Both the position numbers and the translations under genes were made by a program. The notes beneath the pieces are model-generated. The model saw only the letters and a program-made list of their open reading frames with translations, was not told where the DNA came from and did not search any database. Source: Burkholderiaceae bacterium (GTDB taxonomy: Bacteria; Pseudomonadota; Gammaproteobacteria; Burkholderiales; Burkholderiaceae_B). From it: 64,000 nucleotides of DNA. Shown in pieces: positions 35,206 to 43,967 of this stretch (position 1 is the stretch's first letter; every line of letters begins with the position of its first letter). The stretch is from NCBI GenBank assembly GCA_030158305.1, contig JAOATE010000073.1, forward strand, positions 25,988 through 89,987. The letters run 5' to 3'.

Positions 35206-36666
35206 TTAGTGTGCCGCGGCGGGCCGGGACAGCACACGACCCGGTCTTGCACCTGTTGCCTTGCCCTGATCCCAGACCACTGCGCCATTGACGATCACTG
35301 TGTTGATCCCGCGCGCCATCGCGATCGGATTTTCGTAGGTCGCGACTTCATCGACCGTTTCTTCGTTAAACAAAGTCAAATCTGCGAAAGCGCCTTCTTT
35401 CAAGACACCACGATCTGTCAGGCCAAAGTTAACAGCCGTCAGACCCGTCATTTTGTGCACGGCTGTTTCAAGTGAAAAAAGACCCAGACCGCGCCGATAG
35501 TGACCGAGCACACGGGGGAAGGTAGACCACAAGCGTGGATGCGGCGAAGCGTCGTGCGGCAAACCATCCGAACCAATCATCGTGGGAGCGAACTGCATGA
35601 TTTTCTGGACATCGCCTTCATCCATCCGGAAATAGATGGCGCCGGCAGGCAACAGGCGCTCAACCGCCTCTTCTTGCGTGACACCCATTTTCTCTGCGAT
35701 CTTGTCCAGATCCTGACCTGCATATTCAGGCAAGGATTTCGACCAAGTCACAATCACGCGTGCAGAAGTAATCGCCCGACTCATCGACAATACTGTGGAA
35801 CCTGCTGTGTAAGGGTAGCAATCCAGACAAATTGGCTGCTTGGCCATACTCTTGCGAATGAACTCGAGCGTCTCGTCTGAACGACCGTAATTTTTCGCAC
35901 CGATCACCTTGTGATGAGAAATCACGACCGGCACGTCCACTTCGCGACCAATGCGAAACGTCTCCTCTAGCGAGTCCATCACGCCATCCGCTTCATCGCG
36001 CATATGTGTGCAATACAAACCGTTGTATTCCTTCAAGGGGCGACAAATCTCGATGACTTCCTCGGTGGGAGCTGCGACAGCAGGCTCGTAAAACAAACCT
36101 GTTGATACACCAATCGCACCGGCTTGCATGGCCTCCACTACAAGCTCACGCATCTGCTCGATCTGAGCAGGCGTTGCAGGCTTTTCCAAATCATCCATGG
36201 TCGCAACCCGCAAGGTGGTATGACCCACCAGCATGGCGCGATTGGTCGTTGACGGTTCGGCGCGCAAAGCATCTAAATATTCTTTGAAGCTTCGGTATTT
36301 AAACCAATGCCCCACATCATCCAGCAAGTTGAGCGGAGGCGTCACAGGGTCAGGAATCGGACGTGGCATCGGCGCGAGCGACACTCCGCAATTGCCGCCA
36401 ATAATCGTGGTCACACCTTGACTGACCTTTGGTGTCATCTCAGGACTCGAGAGCATCATCCGATCGTCGTGCGTATGCGCATCGATGAAACCAGGTGCCG
36501 CGACCTGACCCTTTAAGTCGATTTCCTGCTTTCCCGTGCAAGCTGAGAGATCGCCAATCTTGGCAATGCGATCACCATTGATACCAATATCGCCTGTAAA
36601 TCGGTCCGCACCTGTGCCATCGACCACGGTGGCATTTTTAATCAGCAAATCAAACTGTGTGCTCAT
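35206..36666 (-). CDS. D-aminoacylase / N-acyl-D-amino-acid deacylase
   Basis: A 486-residue amidohydrolase-superfamily enzyme. The HxH metal motif is in GFIDAHTHDD (about 62-71), a Cys near residue 93 (GNCGVSLAPM) fits the D-aminoacylase subgroup, and the later VISHHKVIGAKNYGRS and SDGLPHDASPHPRLWST segments are highly characteristic. It would hydrolyse N-acyl-D-amino acids to the free D-amino acid. It is followed on the opposite side by a peptidase gene, and the pair may recover amino acids from D-containing peptides. Confidence 0.88.
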   Translation of the reverse strand: MSTQFDLLIKNATVVDGTGADRFTGDIGINGDRIAKIGDLSACTGKQEIDLKGQVAAPGFIDAHTHDDRMMLSSPEMTPKVSQGVTTIIGGNCGVSLAPMPRPIPDPVTPPLNLLDDVGHWFKYRSFKEYLDALRAEPSTTNRAMLVGHTTLRVATMDDLEKPATPAQIEQMRELVVEAMQAGAIGVSTGLFYEPAVAAPTEEVIEICRPLKEYNGLYCTHMRDEADGVMDSLEETFRIGREVDVPVVISHHKVIGAKNYGRSDETLEFIRKSMAKQPICLDCYPYTAGSTVLSMSRAITSARVIVTWSKSLPEYAGQDLDKIAEKMGVTQEEAVERLLPAGAIYFRMDEGDVQKIMQFAPTMIGSDGLPHDASPHPRLWSTFPRVLGHYRRGLGLFSLETAVHKMTGLTAVNFGLTDRGVLKEGAFADLTLFNEETVDEVATYENPIAMARGINTVIVNGAVVWDQGKATGARPGRVLSRPAAAH

Positions 36667-36717
36667 CTTTTACAACTCCAGATAGATTGAAACCTGCGGT
36701 ACGCTTGACACAACTTC

Positions 36718-38127
36718 TCACGCTGCGATCTTGGCGCCCTTGTCACCCAAATCCCAGAACAAGCCTGCCATCAACTGCAGAGACTCGCGGGCGACTGAGC
36801 CCAGCATATGTTCATTTGGAGCGTGCTGGGAACATGCCGCATAAGAGTGCGGCACCCATACAGTGGGTAAAGCCAGAATTTTTGAAAAAGCGTCATTGGG
36901 CAAGGTCCCGCCTAAATTCGGCAAGACATCGACTTCTTTGCCGGTTGTCTGCGTAATGGAGGCAGCCGCCATTTTGACCCAGGCATTATCAGGATCCAGA
37001 CGAGTGGCTTCGGCGGCTTCGCCACGACTGGGCAGGGCCTCAACATCCGTAAAACCATGCGCATCCAGGTGGTCGCGAATATGCTTTAAAAAGTTTTGGT
37101 TGTCACTGCCCACAACATAACGCAACTGACAGAACGCAACGGCATAACCTGGAATAGCGTTAACAGGCGCATCTGGATTGCCTGTTTTAAACGCGAGCGT
37201 TTCAAAGGTATTCCACGCAAATACGCGCTCAGTCGGTGTCAAGCCGGGTTCAGCCCAATCCGGATCGATTTCAGGATCGTTCGGACCACCGCCCACCTGA
37301 ATGTTGGCCAAGGCACGACGCACATTGTCAGGCAACGAACTCGGCAACAATTTTGGCACCAAAATGCGACCCTTGGGATCGACCATTGAGGCGATCGCAT
37401 GCGCCAGTCGGATACCCGGATTTTTAAGCAAACCGCCCCAGTTGCCGGAGTGATGACCACCTTCACGCACGTTCAGGCGCAGTTCAAAATTAAACGCGCC
37501 GCGCGAGCCCAAGAAAAGGGTTGGACGCGAGGCCGACACGCGCGGACCATCAGATGCCAGGAATAAATCAGCTTTGAGTAAATCACCGTGCAGCGTACAC
37601 ATCTCGCGCAAACCTGGTGAGCCCATTTCCTCGCCCATCTCGATGAGCAAGGTCACGTTGTAGCCCAGCTTCCCCTGACGTGCGGTGATCACTTGCTCGA
37701 GTGCGGCGAGGTTGATGGTGTGTTGACCTTTATTGTCTGCCGTGCCGCGACCATACCAACGGTCGCCGCGAATATTCAACGTCCAAGGTGCGAGTCCTTC
37801 GTGCCATTGCGGAGCGTAGCCGCGCACCACGTCACCATGGCCATAGGTCAAGACAGTAAAGTTTGCTTCAGGCTCGGTGCGACTCGCGACCAAGAAAGGT
37901 GCGCCACCCTCGATCGGATTCGGGACGATTTTGCAGTCGAAACCGAGCTTGACTAGAAGCGGCGAGAGCTCTTCGGTGAGGTATGCGGTCAGTACAGGTA
38001 TCTTTCCAGGCTCCTGACTTTCAGTCGGAATCGCGACTCGGCGCTCAAGCGTCGTTTGGAATTGACCCTGATCAAAATAGGCGGTGGCTAAATCAATGGC
38101 TTGCTGACGGCTCATGGGTGTGCTCAC
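36718..38127 (-). CDS. M20-family metallopeptidase
   Basis: A 469-residue M20 (ArgE/DapE/CPG2-like) metallohydrolase. Metal ligands are visible: His in LTYGHGDV, Asp in RGTADNKGQ and the Glu pair in EMGEEMGSPG. A lid/dimerisation domain of about 110 residues follows, and a late His is in PHSYAACSQHAPNEHM. It would cleave a dipeptide or N-acyl-amino acid. It is upstream of the D-aminoacylase gene (51 bases apart) and divergent from the MFS gene. Confidence 0.85.
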   Translation of the reverse strand: MSTPMSRQQAIDLATAYFDQGQFQTTLERRVAIPTESQEPGKIPVLTAYLTEELSPLLVKLGFDCKIVPNPIEGGAPFLVASRTEPEANFTVLTYGHGDVVRGYAPQWHEGLAPWTLNIRGDRWYGRGTADNKGQHTINLAALEQVITARQGKLGYNVTLLIEMGEEMGSPGLREMCTLHGDLLKADLFLASDGPRVSASRPTLFLGSRGAFNFELRLNVREGGHHSGNWGGLLKNPGIRLAHAIASMVDPKGRILVPKLLPSSLPDNVRRALANIQVGGGPNDPEIDPDWAEPGLTPTERVFAWNTFETLAFKTGNPDAPVNAIPGYAVAFCQLRYVVGSDNQNFLKHIRDHLDAHGFTDVEALPSRGEAAEATRLDPDNAWVKMAAASITQTTGKEVDVLPNLGGTLPNDAFSKILALPTVWVPHSYAACSQHAPNEHMLGSVARESLQLMAGLFWDLGDKGAKIAA

Positions 38128-38143
38128 AGGAAAAAGTGTTGCA

Positions 38144-38158
38144 CAAGCTTAAAGCTTG
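38144..38158. promoter_or_regulatory. Small inverted repeat in the divergent peptidase/MFS region
   Basis: CAAGCT-TAA-AGCTTG lies about 17 bases before the peptidase start. The 128-base divergent region is the likely promoter for both genes. The repeat is short and could be incidental. Confidence 0.2.
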
Positions 38159-38255
38159 GCACCGAATCGCACAACCTCGCCTTTAACCCGATATTTTGAG
38201 TCATTTAAAGTGGATAATAAGGAAAAAATAACCCCTAGACAGACAAGACTCACGC

Positions 38256-39515
38256 ATGTCCTCTCGTATTTATCGCGCCGTCAGCGTCACTGGCGCGGCT
38301 CAAGTGATTGCCAGCGCCGGCGCGCACTATCTTCCCGCCGTCATCGCCATTCCCGCTAGCAGGGATCTTGGGCTGCCTCCTGCCATCTTGTTTGCCGGGT
38401 TTTCCATCGCCTTGGGCGTGTCAGCCTTGGCAGGACCCCTCGCGGGAAAAATGGTCGACCGCTTTGGTGGCCGTCCCGTTCTGATGCTGTCGAACTTGAT
38501 TTTCGCCTTGGGACTGACCTGTCTTGGCTTTTCCGAGGGCATGTGGAGCGTTCTGTTTGGCTATGCCATCTTGGGGTTAGGCATGGCCACGGGCCTGTTT
38601 GAGGTCGCTTTTTCAGCGATTGTCCGCCTCTTTGGCAAGAGCTCGCGCAACCCAATTACAGGGGTGACACTGATTGCAGGCTTCGCGAGCTTTGTCGCGT
38701 GGACGGTGTCCGTGTACGTCGAGAGCAAATTCGGCTGGAGCGGGGTGTGCTGGTTTTGGGCCTGTGTCCATTTACTGGTCGGTCTACCGCTCAACGCCCT
38801 GTTGCCTAGCCCGCTGAGTGCGAGCGCCGAGCGGGCGCTGAACGCTGCGGCGCCAGAAGGTGGCGGCTTGCCTGCCTCCGCCCCTTCGCAGGCCAACGCT
38901 TCAGCTGCCCCGGGCACGCCCGACCCTACGACCCCGCCACCGATCACTGACCCAGCACCCATCCCAAACAAATACACCGCCTTCCTGCTGGCTTTTGTGT
39001 TTGCCGCCAACTCTTTCGTTGGCATGGGGCTAATGATCCATATGCCTCGCATGCTTGAGGGTATGGGTGTACCTCTAGCCGTGGCCTTCACGATTGGTTC
39101 TTTGGTCGGTCCTTCCCAAGTCTTGGGCAGATTGATCGATTTCTTTTTTATGCGGCGCTGGCATCCGCTCGTCAGCACCCGTCTCGCGGCCTTGACACAC
39201 CCGATTGGTGGTGCGCTGTTGCTGGTGTTTGGCGCCCCTTTTGCAATGGCTTTTGTCATTTTGCACGGAATTGGGAACGGGATCCTGATCATCGCCCGCG
39301 GCACCTTACCTCTCGCAATTTTTGGTACAAAGGGATATGGGCAACGACAAGGATGGCTCATGATGCCCTCTAAGTTCGCGCAAGCCGCTGCGCCGTTTTT
39401 ATTTGGACTCGCCTTGACTGACTGGGGATCAAACGTCCTGTGGCTGTCGTGGACCTTGGGGTTGTGCGTCTTTGTGGCCTTGTGCATGATTTCAACCAAG
39501 TACCGACCTGCTTAA
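38256..39515 (+). CDS. MFS transporter
   Basis: A 419-residue, 12-helix MFS carrier with the signature loop GKMVDRFGGRPV between TM2 and TM3. The cytoplasmic loop between TM6 and TM7 (about 187-230) is unusually Ala/Pro/Ser/Thr-rich and long. It is divergent from the peptidase/D-aminoacylase genes and followed after 14 bases by a thioesterase. It may carry the metabolite handled by the neighbours, but the substrate is unknown. Confidence 0.85.
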   Translation: MSSRIYRAVSVTGAAQVIASAGAHYLPAVIAIPASRDLGLPPAILFAGFSIALGVSALAGPLAGKMVDRFGGRPVLMLSNLIFALGLTCLGFSEGMWSVLFGYAILGLGMATGLFEVAFSAIVRLFGKSSRNPITGVTLIAGFASFVAWTVSVYVESKFGWSGVCWFWACVHLLVGLPLNALLPSPLSASAERALNAAAPEGGGLPASAPSQANASAAPGTPDPTTPPPITDPAPIPNKYTAFLLAFVFAANSFVGMGLMIHMPRMLEGMGVPLAVAFTIGSLVGPSQVLGRLIDFFFMRRWHPLVSTRLAALTHPIGGALLLVFGAPFAMAFVILHGIGNGILIIARGTLPLAIFGTKGYGQRQGWLMMPSKFAQAAAPFLFGLALTDWGSNVLWLSWTLGLCVFVALCMISTKYRPA

Positions 39516-39529
39516 TCAAACTACTTTAG

Positions 39530-39988
39530 ATGATTGTGATGAACGAACAGACTGCAGAGACACCTCGCGCCGGCCCGCTGTCAAAAAGCGATTTCAAGTT
39601 TTTTGAAATGATTACTTTGCGCTGGGCGGATAACGACTCCTATGGACATATCAACAATGCCCACTATTACTCATTTTTTGACACAGCGGTCGACGGATTT
39701 TTATTGCATGTCGATATGCGTTCAACGTTAGCGGGCGAATATCAAACGCTTGTCGTCGCCTCAGAGTGTCGCTATTTTCGTCAAATCTCTTCACCCGGCG
39801 TGATTCAAGTCGGCGTGCGTATCGGTCGCTTGGGACGCAGCTCGATCGCCTATGAGGTCGCGGTGTTTAATGACGAATCAGACGAGGCGGCCGCACAAGG
39901 TCAGTTTGTGCATGTCTGTGTCAATCGTGCTTCGCAGCGCCCTGTTTCTGTCCCCGAGAGCTTTCGCCTCGCGGCTCAAAACTTTTAA
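39530..39988 (+). CDS. Acyl-CoA thioesterase, 4HBT hotdog (YbgC/FadM-like)
   Basis: A 152-residue single hotdog domain. The catalytic-type Asp is in RWADNDSYGHINNAHYYSFFDTA, a classical 4HBT motif. The ATG codons at 39530 and 39539 are both possible starts. It lies between the MFS gene and the cupin-like gene, 14 and 24 bases away, in what looks like a three-gene unit. Substrate acyl chain is not apparent. Confidence 0.82.
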   Translation: MIVMNEQTAETPRAGPLSKSDFKFFEMITLRWADNDSYGHINNAHYYSFFDTAVDGFLLHVDMRSTLAGEYQTLVVASECRYFRQISSPGVIQVGVRIGRLGRSSIAYEVAVFNDESDEAAAQGQFVHVCVNRASQRPVSVPESFRLAAQNF

Positions 39989-40012
39989 TTGATTGTTGGA
40001 GATATTTCAGAC

Positions 40013-40801
40013 ATGACGACTGTTGTCACAAAAGAACAGGCGCGCAATGAACGCCATCACTATCGTTTACCCAATGGCACAGATACCTGGATCTCGTCTT
40101 ATGTGGGGATCAACTCTGTGGAGCGTCGCGCTAAAGGCTTGCCAGCGCGTACGCCCGAGGCTTTTCCACCACCGCTTGAGCCAATCGCCTTTTTAGTCGA
40201 GCAAGGCGCCAACAGCATGATTCCTGGTCACTATCACCAGGCTGATCAGTTCCAAGTCTTTATGGCCGGCGAAGGCAAATTTGGCATCAAACCCATTGAG
40301 GGTCTGACGGTGCACTATGCCATGGCATTCACGCCCTATGCCCCCATTCATGCCGACAGCACAGGCGTCGAGTACTTAACGCTGCGTAACGGCTGGGATC
40401 CTGGCGCTCGCTGGATGCCTGAGCATCGCGAGGCGCTCAAAGGTCGGACAAAGTCCTATCGTCACGGCCTCGGATCTATCCCTGCGTTACTCGGGGATGC
40501 GGACGGCCCAAAGAATATCGAAGGTGTGCTGACGCAGACCATCGTGCCCCAAGAAGATGACGGTCTGGTGTGTACGCTTTTCCAAACTACGGGCGAGGCT
40601 GCGATTGCGGGCCCTTCACCGGCAGAAGGTCGAGGACAGTATTGGCTCGTCATGCGCGGACACTGTCAGATCAATGGTCAAGCCGCCACCGAGCGCTCGC
40701 TTATTTTTGTCGCACCTGATGAGGCTGCACCCACCATCCACGCCAGCGCGAATGGTGTTGCGATTATGTTGATGCAGTTTCCAAAAAGAGAGCTCGCATA
40801 A
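40013..40801 (+). CDS. Cupin-like protein of unknown function
   Basis: A 262-residue protein from the ATG at 40013, chosen over the ORF-track TTG because it follows a TTGGAGA site by a normal distance. One clear cupin motif is present (PGHYHQADQFQVFMAGEGKFG) near residue 75, and the C-terminal part (YWLVMRGHCQINGQ) could be a second cupin half. The HYAMAFTPYAPIHADSTG stretch lies between them. It is in the same unit as the MFS and thioesterase genes. A bicupin dioxygenase or sensor is possible, but unsupported. Confidence 0.6.
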   Translation: MTTVVTKEQARNERHHYRLPNGTDTWISSYVGINSVERRAKGLPARTPEAFPPPLEPIAFLVEQGANSMIPGHYHQADQFQVFMAGEGKFGIKPIEGLTVHYAMAFTPYAPIHADSTGVEYLTLRNGWDPGARWMPEHREALKGRTKSYRHGLGSIPALLGDADGPKNIEGVLTQTIVPQEDDGLVCTLFQTTGEAAIAGPSPAEGRGQYWLVMRGHCQINGQAATERSLIFVAPDEAAPTIHASANGVAIMLMQFPKRELA

Positions 40802-40805
40802 GCGA

Positions 40806-40825
40806 CGGCTGTCGATAGACAGCCG
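40806..40825. terminator. 8-bp hairpin between convergent cupin-like and crotonase genes
   Basis: CGGCTGTC-GATA-GACAGCCG is a perfect 8-bp, GC-rich stem with a tetraloop. It lies 5 bases beyond the cupin-like stop and 8 bases from the crotonase stop on the other strand. No T-run follows, but it is well placed for a bidirectional terminator. Confidence 0.55.
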
Positions 40826-40833
40826 CTCCCTGC

Positions 40834-41616
40834 TTAACGACCTTTAAATTGGGCGGGCCGCTTTTCCATAAAGGCGGCGCGTCCTTCTTTAAAGTCCTCG
40901 CTGGCGAAACACTTTTTAACCATTTCCTCAGCACGGGGAATATCCTGCTCAGAAGGGTGTGCACACACCGTACGGACGATGAACTTACTGGCTGCCACGG
41001 TCAATGGCGCATTGTCAGAAATCGCTTGGGTGTACTGGTCAACCACTGCATCGATTTCTTCGACAGAACACACGCGCGATACAAAACCCATACTTAATGC
41101 GTCTAGAGCATCAAAGCGACGGGCAGTTACAAAGATGTCTGTAGCATTGGCCAAACCAATCACGTCGGTGAAACGCTTGATGCCCGTGTGCCCATAACCC
41201 AGACCCAAGCGCGCCGCAGGCATTCTGAAGCTTGAATTGTCTGAGCAAATACGGATGTCACAAGCCGCTGCCAAACCCAACCCACCACCAAAACAAAAAC
41301 CACGAATTTTCGCGATGACGGGCTTGGAACATTCAAGCGGCGCAATCATCGAGTCCGCCACAGCGTCTTCGTAGTCTTTTTGTGTCTGCGGCGAGCTACG
41401 CAAAGTATCGAACTGAGAAATATCTGCCCCCGATACGAAGGCTTTTTCACCCTGACCCGTAATGACGATGACACGCACCTCGGGGTCAGCATCAAAGGCG
41501 CGGATGGCCTTTGGCAGGTCTGTCCACATCTGGACCGACATCGCATTCATTTTGTTGGGATTGGAGATCGTAATCGTGCCAACCGCTGCATTTTTGGTGA
41601 TCAATAACTCAGCCAT
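40834..41616 (-). CDS. Crotonase-fold protein (enoyl-CoA hydratase/isomerase family)
   Basis: A 260-residue crotonase. The oxyanion-hole segments are present (SGADIS near 63 and GFCFGGGLGLAAACD near 110). By alignment with rat enoyl-CoA hydratase the two catalytic Glu positions read Ala in MPAARLGLG and Asp in ANATDIF. A standard syn-hydratase mechanism is therefore not supported. Isomerase, decarboxylase or thioesterase-type crotonase activity is possible. It is divergent from the CaiB/BaiF transferase gene, suggesting shared CoA-ester metabolism. Confidence 0.82.
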   Translation of the reverse strand: MAELLITKNAAVGTITISNPNKMNAMSVQMWTDLPKAIRAFDADPEVRVIVITGQGEKAFVSGADISQFDTLRSSPQTQKDYEDAVADSMIAPLECSKPVIAKIRGFCFGGGLGLAAACDIRICSDNSSFRMPAARLGLGYGHTGIKRFTDVIGLANATDIFVTARRFDALDALSMGFVSRVCSVEEIDAVVDQYTQAISDNAPLTVAASKFIVRTVCAHPSEQDIPRAEEMVKKCFASEDFKEGRAAFMEKRPAQFKGR

Positions 41617-41736
41617 GAAAGTCCTTTTAAATAATCGTTGTCTGTTATCTTTTTAAGCCCCCTAGTATCTCTTGCAATAATTCTCAAAGCAACATATAAA
41701 ACATACAGTTCATTATTCATCACCTATAAAAAAACC

Positions 41737-42933
41737 ATGTCCAAAATTCAGGCTTCTTCTGCACTTTCCAATCTTCGTGTTCTTGATATGTCGCGCGTGC
41801 GTGCGGGTCCAAACTGCGTGCGCTTACTGGCCGACTTTGGCGCGGATGTGATCCGTATCGAACCTCCGAAAGGCGTCGACCCTAACGAAGGGATGTTTGC
41901 CGGCAACCGCGAAGGCGGCGATTTTCAGAACCTCAACCGCAACAAGCGGGCGATGACGCTCAACTTGAAAAAACCTGGTGCGCTCGACATTATGATGCGC
42001 CTAGTCAAGACAGCCGACGTCGTGGTCGAAAACTGGCGTCCCGATATTAAAAAGAAACTCGGCATCGACTATGAGTCCCTGGCCAAGGTCAATCCCCGCA
42101 TTATTTTGGCCAGTATCTCTGGTTTTGGACAAGAAGGTCCCTACGCCTCACGCCCCGGTTTCGACCAAATCATGCAGGGCATGGGTGGTCTGATGTCAGT
42201 GACCGGCATTCCAGGTCAAGGACCGGTCCGCGCTGGTCTGGCTGTGGCGGATATGAGCGCAGGACTGTACGCTGGTATCGGCATCCTGACAGCACTGCTA
42301 GAGCGCGAACGCTCTGGCAAAGGCCAATGGGTCCACGCTTCGCTGTTGCACGCCCAAATCGCCATGATGGACTTCCAGGCGGCGCGCTACCTCAATGAAG
42401 GCGATGTCGCAGGTCAGGCAGGTAACGACCATCCCACCTCCACGCCGATGGGTCTGTTCGAAGCCAGCGACGGCGCCTTTAACCTGGGCGCTTCTGGCCA
42501 AGGCAACTGGGTGCGTTTATGTGAATTGGTCCAGCATCCCGAGTGGATTGCCGATCCAGATTTTGCGAACGAAAAGTCCCGTACCGTGAACCGTACGCGT
42601 TGCAACAAGATTCTGAATGAAGTGTTCCGCACCAACACCGTCGAGTATTGGGTCGAGGCACTGAATAACGCTGGCGTGCCAGCTGGTCCGGTTTACAACG
42701 TGCCACAGATGTTTGCGGACAAACACGTCAAGCAAGCGAACATCTCGAAAATGGTCAAAGACAAAGCGGGCAATGAAAAAGGCTTTATTACTCAGCCTGC
42801 AACCTTGAGCCGCACCCCTGCCGATGTGGTCACCACGGCACCGCAGTGGGGCGAACACACGCAAGAGGTGCTTTCAGAGGTTGGTTACTCTGCCGATGAA
42901 ATCGCCAAGTTCCAAGAGCAAGGCGTGGTCTAA
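41737..42933 (+). CDS. CaiB/BaiF-family (class III) CoA-transferase, stand-alone
   Basis: A class III CoA-transferase that forms interlocked dimers and passes CoA through an Asp. The N-terminal NLRVLDMSRVRAGPNCVRLLADFGADVIRIE and the catalytic Asp region AGLAVADMSAGLYAG fit. The ORF track starts 33 codons earlier with residues that do not look family-like. The ATG at 41737 (398 residues) fits the family length. A terminator follows at 42957-42988. Acceptor and donor acids are unknown. Confidence 0.88.
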   Translation: MSKIQASSALSNLRVLDMSRVRAGPNCVRLLADFGADVIRIEPPKGVDPNEGMFAGNREGGDFQNLNRNKRAMTLNLKKPGALDIMMRLVKTADVVVENWRPDIKKKLGIDYESLAKVNPRIILASISGFGQEGPYASRPGFDQIMQGMGGLMSVTGIPGQGPVRAGLAVADMSAGLYAGIGILTALLERERSGKGQWVHASLLHAQIAMMDFQAARYLNEGDVAGQAGNDHPTSTPMGLFEASDGAFNLGASGQGNWVRLCELVQHPEWIADPDFANEKSRTVNRTRCNKILNEVFRTNTVEYWVEALNNAGVPAGPVYNVPQMFADKHVKQANISKMVKDKAGNEKGFITQPATLSRTPADVVTTAPQWGEHTQEVLSEVGYSADEIAKFQEQGVV

Positions 42934-42956
42934 GCCACTCGTCGTGTGCGTGCATA

Positions 42957-42988
42957 AAAAAAGGAGACACCACGGTGCCTCCTTTTTT
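42957..42988. terminator. Bidirectional rho-independent terminator
   Basis: AAAAAAGGAG-A-CACC-ACG-GTG-C-CTCCTTTTTT folds into a long stem with a T-run on either strand. It closes the CaiB/BaiF gene on plus and, about 46 bases past its stop, the fumarylacetoacetase-family gene and the long minus-strand operon on minus. Confidence 0.88.
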
Positions 42989-43033
42989 GATCGCGGTACT
43001 TTTAAAAAGTTTTAAAAGTGCAATCCATGCATT

Positions 43034-43906
43034 TTATTTTTCGTCAACGATGGGATTGCTCAGCAAACCAACACCTTCGATTTCGACTTCGATCGTATCG
43101 CCCTGCTTCATGAAAACAGGTGGTTTTCTGGCATAGCCTACACCAGCTGGCGTACCTGTGATCACGACATCACCTGGCTCAAGCGTCATGCATTCGGTAA
43201 TCAGCACCAACGTTTCTACGACGCCCCACAGAAAACTCTTAGTGTTGGCGTCTTGCATAATCTGGCCGTTGAGGCGGGACTGAATACGCAAGCCGTCGGC
43301 ACCCGGTGGCAACTCGTCGGGCGTGACCAACCAAGGTCCAAAACCACCGGTCGCATCAAAGTTTTTACCAATTGTCCACTGCGTTGATTTGCGCTGATAG
43401 TCGCGCAGGCTACCATCATTAAATACGCTATATCCTGCGATATGCTCAAGTGCGTTTTCAGCCGTCAGGTTGCGTCCTGTCTTGCCCACCACAAACGCAA
43501 GCTCCGCTTCAAAGTCAAACTTATCCGAAGCCTTGGGACGAATCATAGGCTCAAGGTGACCCACCATAGAGCTCGGTCCACGCATAAAAAAGCTTGGGTA
43601 CTCCGGACGTGCATGTCCACCTTCTGCCGCGTGATCCGCATAGTTCAAACCCAGACACACAATTTTGCTAGGACGATCAATCAGGGGAATGAAACGCACA
43701 CCCTTGAGAGATTGCACCACCGCAGAGGCGCTTTTCGTGGCCTGCTGGGCACGATCCATCGCACCCGGCGTTGCAATGATCTCCAACAAACTCTTGGGTA
43801 GCGTGGCATCGGTTGCCGCCAAATCCACGAACTCCTGCGAACCCGCAGCTGTCAGCACGCCCACACGTTTTTGATTGTTCTGATCTAAATAGCTAAATAA
43901 ACGCAT
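43034..43906 (-). CDS. Fumarylacetoacetate hydrolase-family protein
   Basis: A 290-residue FAH-family enzyme from the ATG at 43906, which follows an AGGAG site. The ORF track's GTG is two codons upstream. The motif KIVCLGLNYADHAAE (about 83-97), the metal-binding DFEAELAFVVGK (Glu-x-Glu region) and the later GDVVITGTPAGVGYARKPP are characteristic. Members hydrolyse acylpyruvates, decarboxylate oxaloacetate or hydrate ketoacids. It is the last gene before the terminator and downstream of uppP. The exact reaction is unassigned. Confidence 0.85.
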   Translation of the reverse strand: MRLFSYLDQNNQKRVGVLTAAGSQEFVDLAATDATLPKSLLEIIATPGAMDRAQQATKSASAVVQSLKGVRFIPLIDRPSKIVCLGLNYADHAAEGGHARPEYPSFFMRGPSSMVGHLEPMIRPKASDKFDFEAELAFVVGKTGRNLTAENALEHIAGYSVFNDGSLRDYQRKSTQWTIGKNFDATGGFGPWLVTPDELPPGADGLRIQSRLNGQIMQDANTKSFLWGVVETLVLITECMTLEPGDVVITGTPAGVGYARKPPVFMKQGDTIEVEIEGVGLLSNPIVDEK

Positions 43907-43967
43907 TCTCACTCTCCTTTATTTTTTTAATGACTTCAACTCAAATTCAAAATAAAAACCTAACGTC

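Noticed and set aside
38561-39499. 312-residue minus-strand ORF
   Set aside because: Antisense to the MFS gene. It is Lys/Pro-rich and not domain-like.
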